6,390 nucleotides of DNA from an uncultured Flavobacteriaceae bacterium (GTDB lineage: Bacteria; Bacteroidota; Bacteroidia; Flavobacteriales; Flavobacteriaceae), in contig CALZKX010000191.1 of assembly GCA_945788155.1 (NCBI GenBank), forward strand, positions 1 through 6,390, read 5' to 3'. Position 1 is the first letter of the stretch. Every line of letters begins with the position of its first letter. This document shows positions 5,516 to 6,390 of this stretch, piece after piece. A program made the translations under genes and the position numbers. Below the pieces are notes generated by a model, which was not told the origin of the DNA, made no database searches, and was given only the letters and a program-made list of their open reading frames with translations.

Positions 5516-6390
5516 TTAACTATTAAATTCTACAGTAGATTGTCGCTCTCTGTTTACACTAAGCTTAGTAACATCTGGACGAGAATAATGCCCAACAGGA
5601 TCGAAGTTTTGACGCTCTTCATACACACGATTAAAATCAATGGTTTGAATAATTAAGCCTTCTTTATTTAAAACAGGTTCAATAATCCATTCACCATCAG
5701 GTCCAGCAATACAACTACCTCCATTTGCCAAAGTATCTGGAGCATTGTTAAGTATCTCTTTTAAATATGGGGTGCTTTCTGGAAAGTCTCTTTTACTCAT
5801 CAAACTTGATACAGACACTACATACGAGCGCGATTCCCTTGCTATAAAACGCGTAATATCCTTGGTGTTATGGTCGCTTCCAGGCCAAACAGCGATATGC
5901 AAATTTTCACCCAAACCATATAATGCAGCACGTGGTAAAGGCATCCAGTTTTCCCAACAGTTAAGGCCTCCAACTGTAAATTGCTTAAGCGAATGGACTT
6001 GCAATCCGTTTCCGTCTCCAGGCGACCATGTTAAACGTTCGTCATAGGTTGGCTGGAGTTTTCTGTGTACCGATTTTATTACTCCTTCTTGATTTATATA
6101 AACCAAGGAAGCATAAACGCTGTGTCCTCCTCTATCTAACGGTCGCTCAATCACACCTAAATAAACAGCTATTTTGTTTGCTTTTGCTAATTGACAAATA
6201 CTGTCTAAATCACCATCTTCGATAGTAATGGAATTTGACACATAATGTCTATGCAGTTCTTTGTTTACCTTTTTGTCCCACTCGGCACCTCCAGTTAAAG
6301 CCAACCAAAATGGATATCCAGGAATTAAGCCTTCTCCAAAAACTATGAGCTCGCAATTTTTTTTTGAAGCTTCTAAAATGGACTGTTCAA
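5516..6390 (-). CDS. nitrilase (carbon-nitrogen hydrolase), N-terminus outside window
   Basis: The frame is open to the window edge, giving 290 residues of an expected 310-330; about 25-30 N-terminal residues are missing. The catalytic triad is complete: Glu in VFGEGLIPGYPFW (codon 6332-6334), Lys in HRKLQPTYDERLTW (codon 6059-6061) and Cys in GGLNCWENWMPLPR (codon 5957-5959). The CWENxxPL signature and the C-terminal GHYSRPDV are typical of true nitrilases (nitrile to carboxylate plus ammonia) rather than amidases. The natural substrate cannot be told. The TTG at 6302-6304 is not the start: upstream residues in the same frame include the catalytic Glu and GYPFW. There is no visible functional link to the polyamine genes, apart from sharing the superfamily with the hydrolase domain at 1-845. 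Confidence 0.93.
   Translation of the reverse strand, partial: EQSILEASKKNCELIVFGEGLIPGYPFWLALTGGAEWDKKVNKELHRHYVSNSITIEDGDLDSICQLAKANKIAVYLGVIERPLDRGGHSVYASLVYINQEGVIKSVHRKLQPTYDERLTWSPGDGNGLQVHSLKQFTVGGLNCWENWMPLPRAALYGLGENLHIAVWPGSDHNTKDITRFIARESRSYVVSVSSLMSKRDFPESTPYLKEILNNAPDTLANGGSCIAGPDGEWIIEPVLNKEGLIIQTIDFNRVYEERQNFDPVGHYSRPDVTKLSVNRERQSTVEFNS

Noticed and set aside
5328..5516. 62-codon minus-strand ORF at the start of the pseudouridine-synthase-like gene
   Set aside because: It is in another frame of the same strand over the S4 and basic-tail coding region; a shadow of the real gene.
5745..6047. 100-codon plus-strand ORF
   Set aside because: It lies wholly antisense to the nitrilase gene, which has all catalytic motifs; the peptide shows no recognisable domain.
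6302..6304. TTG as the nitrilase start codon
   Set aside because: The same frame continues upstream through GYPFW and the catalytic Glu, so the true start is beyond the window.

Overview
The window looks like a piece of a Flavobacteriaceae (Bacteroidota) chromosome. It is AT-rich, start codons are preceded by A/T-rich leaders without clear Shine-Dalgarno sequences, promoter-like sites fit the Bacteroidota TTTG / TAnnTTTG pattern, and the protein types (short arginine decarboxylase, deoxyhypusine-synthase-like protein, GNAT-carbon-nitrogen hydrolase fusion) suit that family. The genus cannot be fixed from the sequence. Every credible gene is on the minus strand, so transcription runs from high to low coordinates.

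Layout in transcription order: (1) the 3' part of a nitrilase gene (5516-6390, N-terminus outside the window); (2) an RsuA/RluB-type pseudouridine synthase homologue (4639-5478) with an intact S4 RNA-binding domain, but with Gly where the catalytic Asp is expected; (3) a 316-base gap (4323-4638) holding a good two-part promoter, then a leader of about 260 nt rich in inverted repeats and containing a possible 50-codon upstream ORF; (4) a four-gene polyamine cluster: arginine decarboxylase (2874-4322), a 120-base gap with two palindromic repeats, agmatinase (1812-2753), a deoxyhypusine synthase homologue overlapping it by 14 bases (848-1825), and 2 bases later a GNAT/carbon-nitrogen hydrolase fusion that leaves the window (1-845).

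The cluster reads as a pathway: arginine to agmatine (decarboxylase), agmatine to putrescine plus urea (agmatinase), then probably putrescine to a larger polyamine by the deoxyhypusine-synthase-like enzyme. Homospermidine is the best guess, since bacteria lack eIF5A and flavobacteria are reported to contain homospermidine. The role of the GNAT/hydrolase fusion is unknown; acylation or amide hydrolysis of a polyamine-related compound is possible.

The strongest candidate for something undescribed is the decarboxylase leader. Read on the minus strand it can fold into a compact three-way junction (linkers of 0, 1 and 2 nt) with a possible 6-bp pseudoknot, followed by two more perfect hairpins. 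A 10-nt segment near the decarboxylase start is exactly complementary to the junction and would compete with it. This resembles a cis-regulatory RNA, but no fold was computed and no known class was recognised.
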